20,197 nt of DNA, from positions 1 to 20,197 of the forward strand of contig JBMGUZ010000051.1 of NCBI GenBank assembly GCA_051530055.1, read 5' to 3'. The DNA is from Neoechinorhynchus agilis (Eukaryota > Acanthocephala). This document shows positions 19,856 through 20,197 of this stretch, one piece after another. Position numbers and translations under genes: made by a program. The notes under the pieces were generated by a model. That model did no database searches. It was not told where the DNA came from and was given only the letters and a program-made list of their open reading frames with translations. The stretch's first letter is position 1. Each line of letters starts with the position of its first letter.

Positions 19856-20197
19856 TGCTATTCATAAACAGAAACTTCCTTCTGTTGTACTTCAGGCATC
19901 CCAAAGAAGTCGTTGCCACAGAAATAACAGAATTTTTAAGCGCCAATCATTGAATTGTCTATATCATTTTCCTCATTGCTATTCATAAACACAAACTTCC
20001 TTCTGTTGCACGTCAGGAATCCCAAGGTGGTCGTTGCCACACAAATAACAGAATTTTTTAGCACCAATCATTGAATCGTCTAAATCATGCACCTCACTGC
20101 TATTCATAAACACAAACTTCCTTCTGTTGCACGTCAGGCATCCGAAAGAAGTCGTAGCCACGCGAATAACAGAATTTTTAAGCGCCAATCATTGAAT
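19843..20197. repeat. 121-bp tandem repeat array, second locus (runs off window)
   Basis: Same unit as 1665-2290: the CTTCCTTCTGTTG landmark lies at 19875, 19996 and 20117, again with an exact 121-bp spacing. About three units are visible and the array continues past the window end. Confidence 0.93.

Overview
This window looks like animal nuclear DNA. It has GT-AG introns of about 44-50 nt, an animal-type mRNA capping guanylyltransferase, a Penelope-like retroelement (PLE) with a GIY-YIG endonuclease, a Ty3/Gypsy remnant, and long AT-rich spacers. The compact introns would fit a nematode or another small-genome invertebrate, but I cannot assign a phylum. I saw no tRNA, rRNA or CRISPR, and no bacterial-style operon.

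Left part (1-6216), repeat-rich: a degraded, possibly virus-derived coding block (copy 1, minus strand), a 121-bp tandem array, a short Ty3/Gypsy RNase H remnant, a near-complete but broken PLE (minus strand), and a 240-bp tandem array beginning within about 6 bp of the PLE's start codon. A degenerate hammerhead-ribozyme-like core lies just past the PLE's coding end.

Middle part (6217-15100), host genes on the plus strand: a secreted acidic repeat protein (6726-7271); a CxxC/CxxC protein gene present twice (8653-9810 and 13227-14384) in a 1.6-kb segmental duplication with an offset of 4,574 bp; and between the copies a multi-exon gene for a secreted or membrane-anchored protein. That gene's exons can be traced, but it carries a frameshifting 26-bp tandem duplication and an in-frame TAA. 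A weakly supported small gene fragment follows at 14.7-15.1 kb.

Right part (15100-20197): a capping enzyme guanylyltransferase on the minus strand. Motifs I, III, IV, V and VI are recognisable, but there is an in-frame TGA between motifs V and VI and no triphosphatase domain that I can see. A plus-strand candidate first exon (18523-18578) ends at a GTGAGT donor. Directly behind it lies copy 2 of the possible viral fossil, again followed by the 121-bp array.

No operon or shared pathway is evident. The main story is genome dynamics: repeat arrays joined to fossils, a recent segmental duplication, and two otherwise recognisable host genes carrying apparent disablements. Alignments and difference counts were made by eye.
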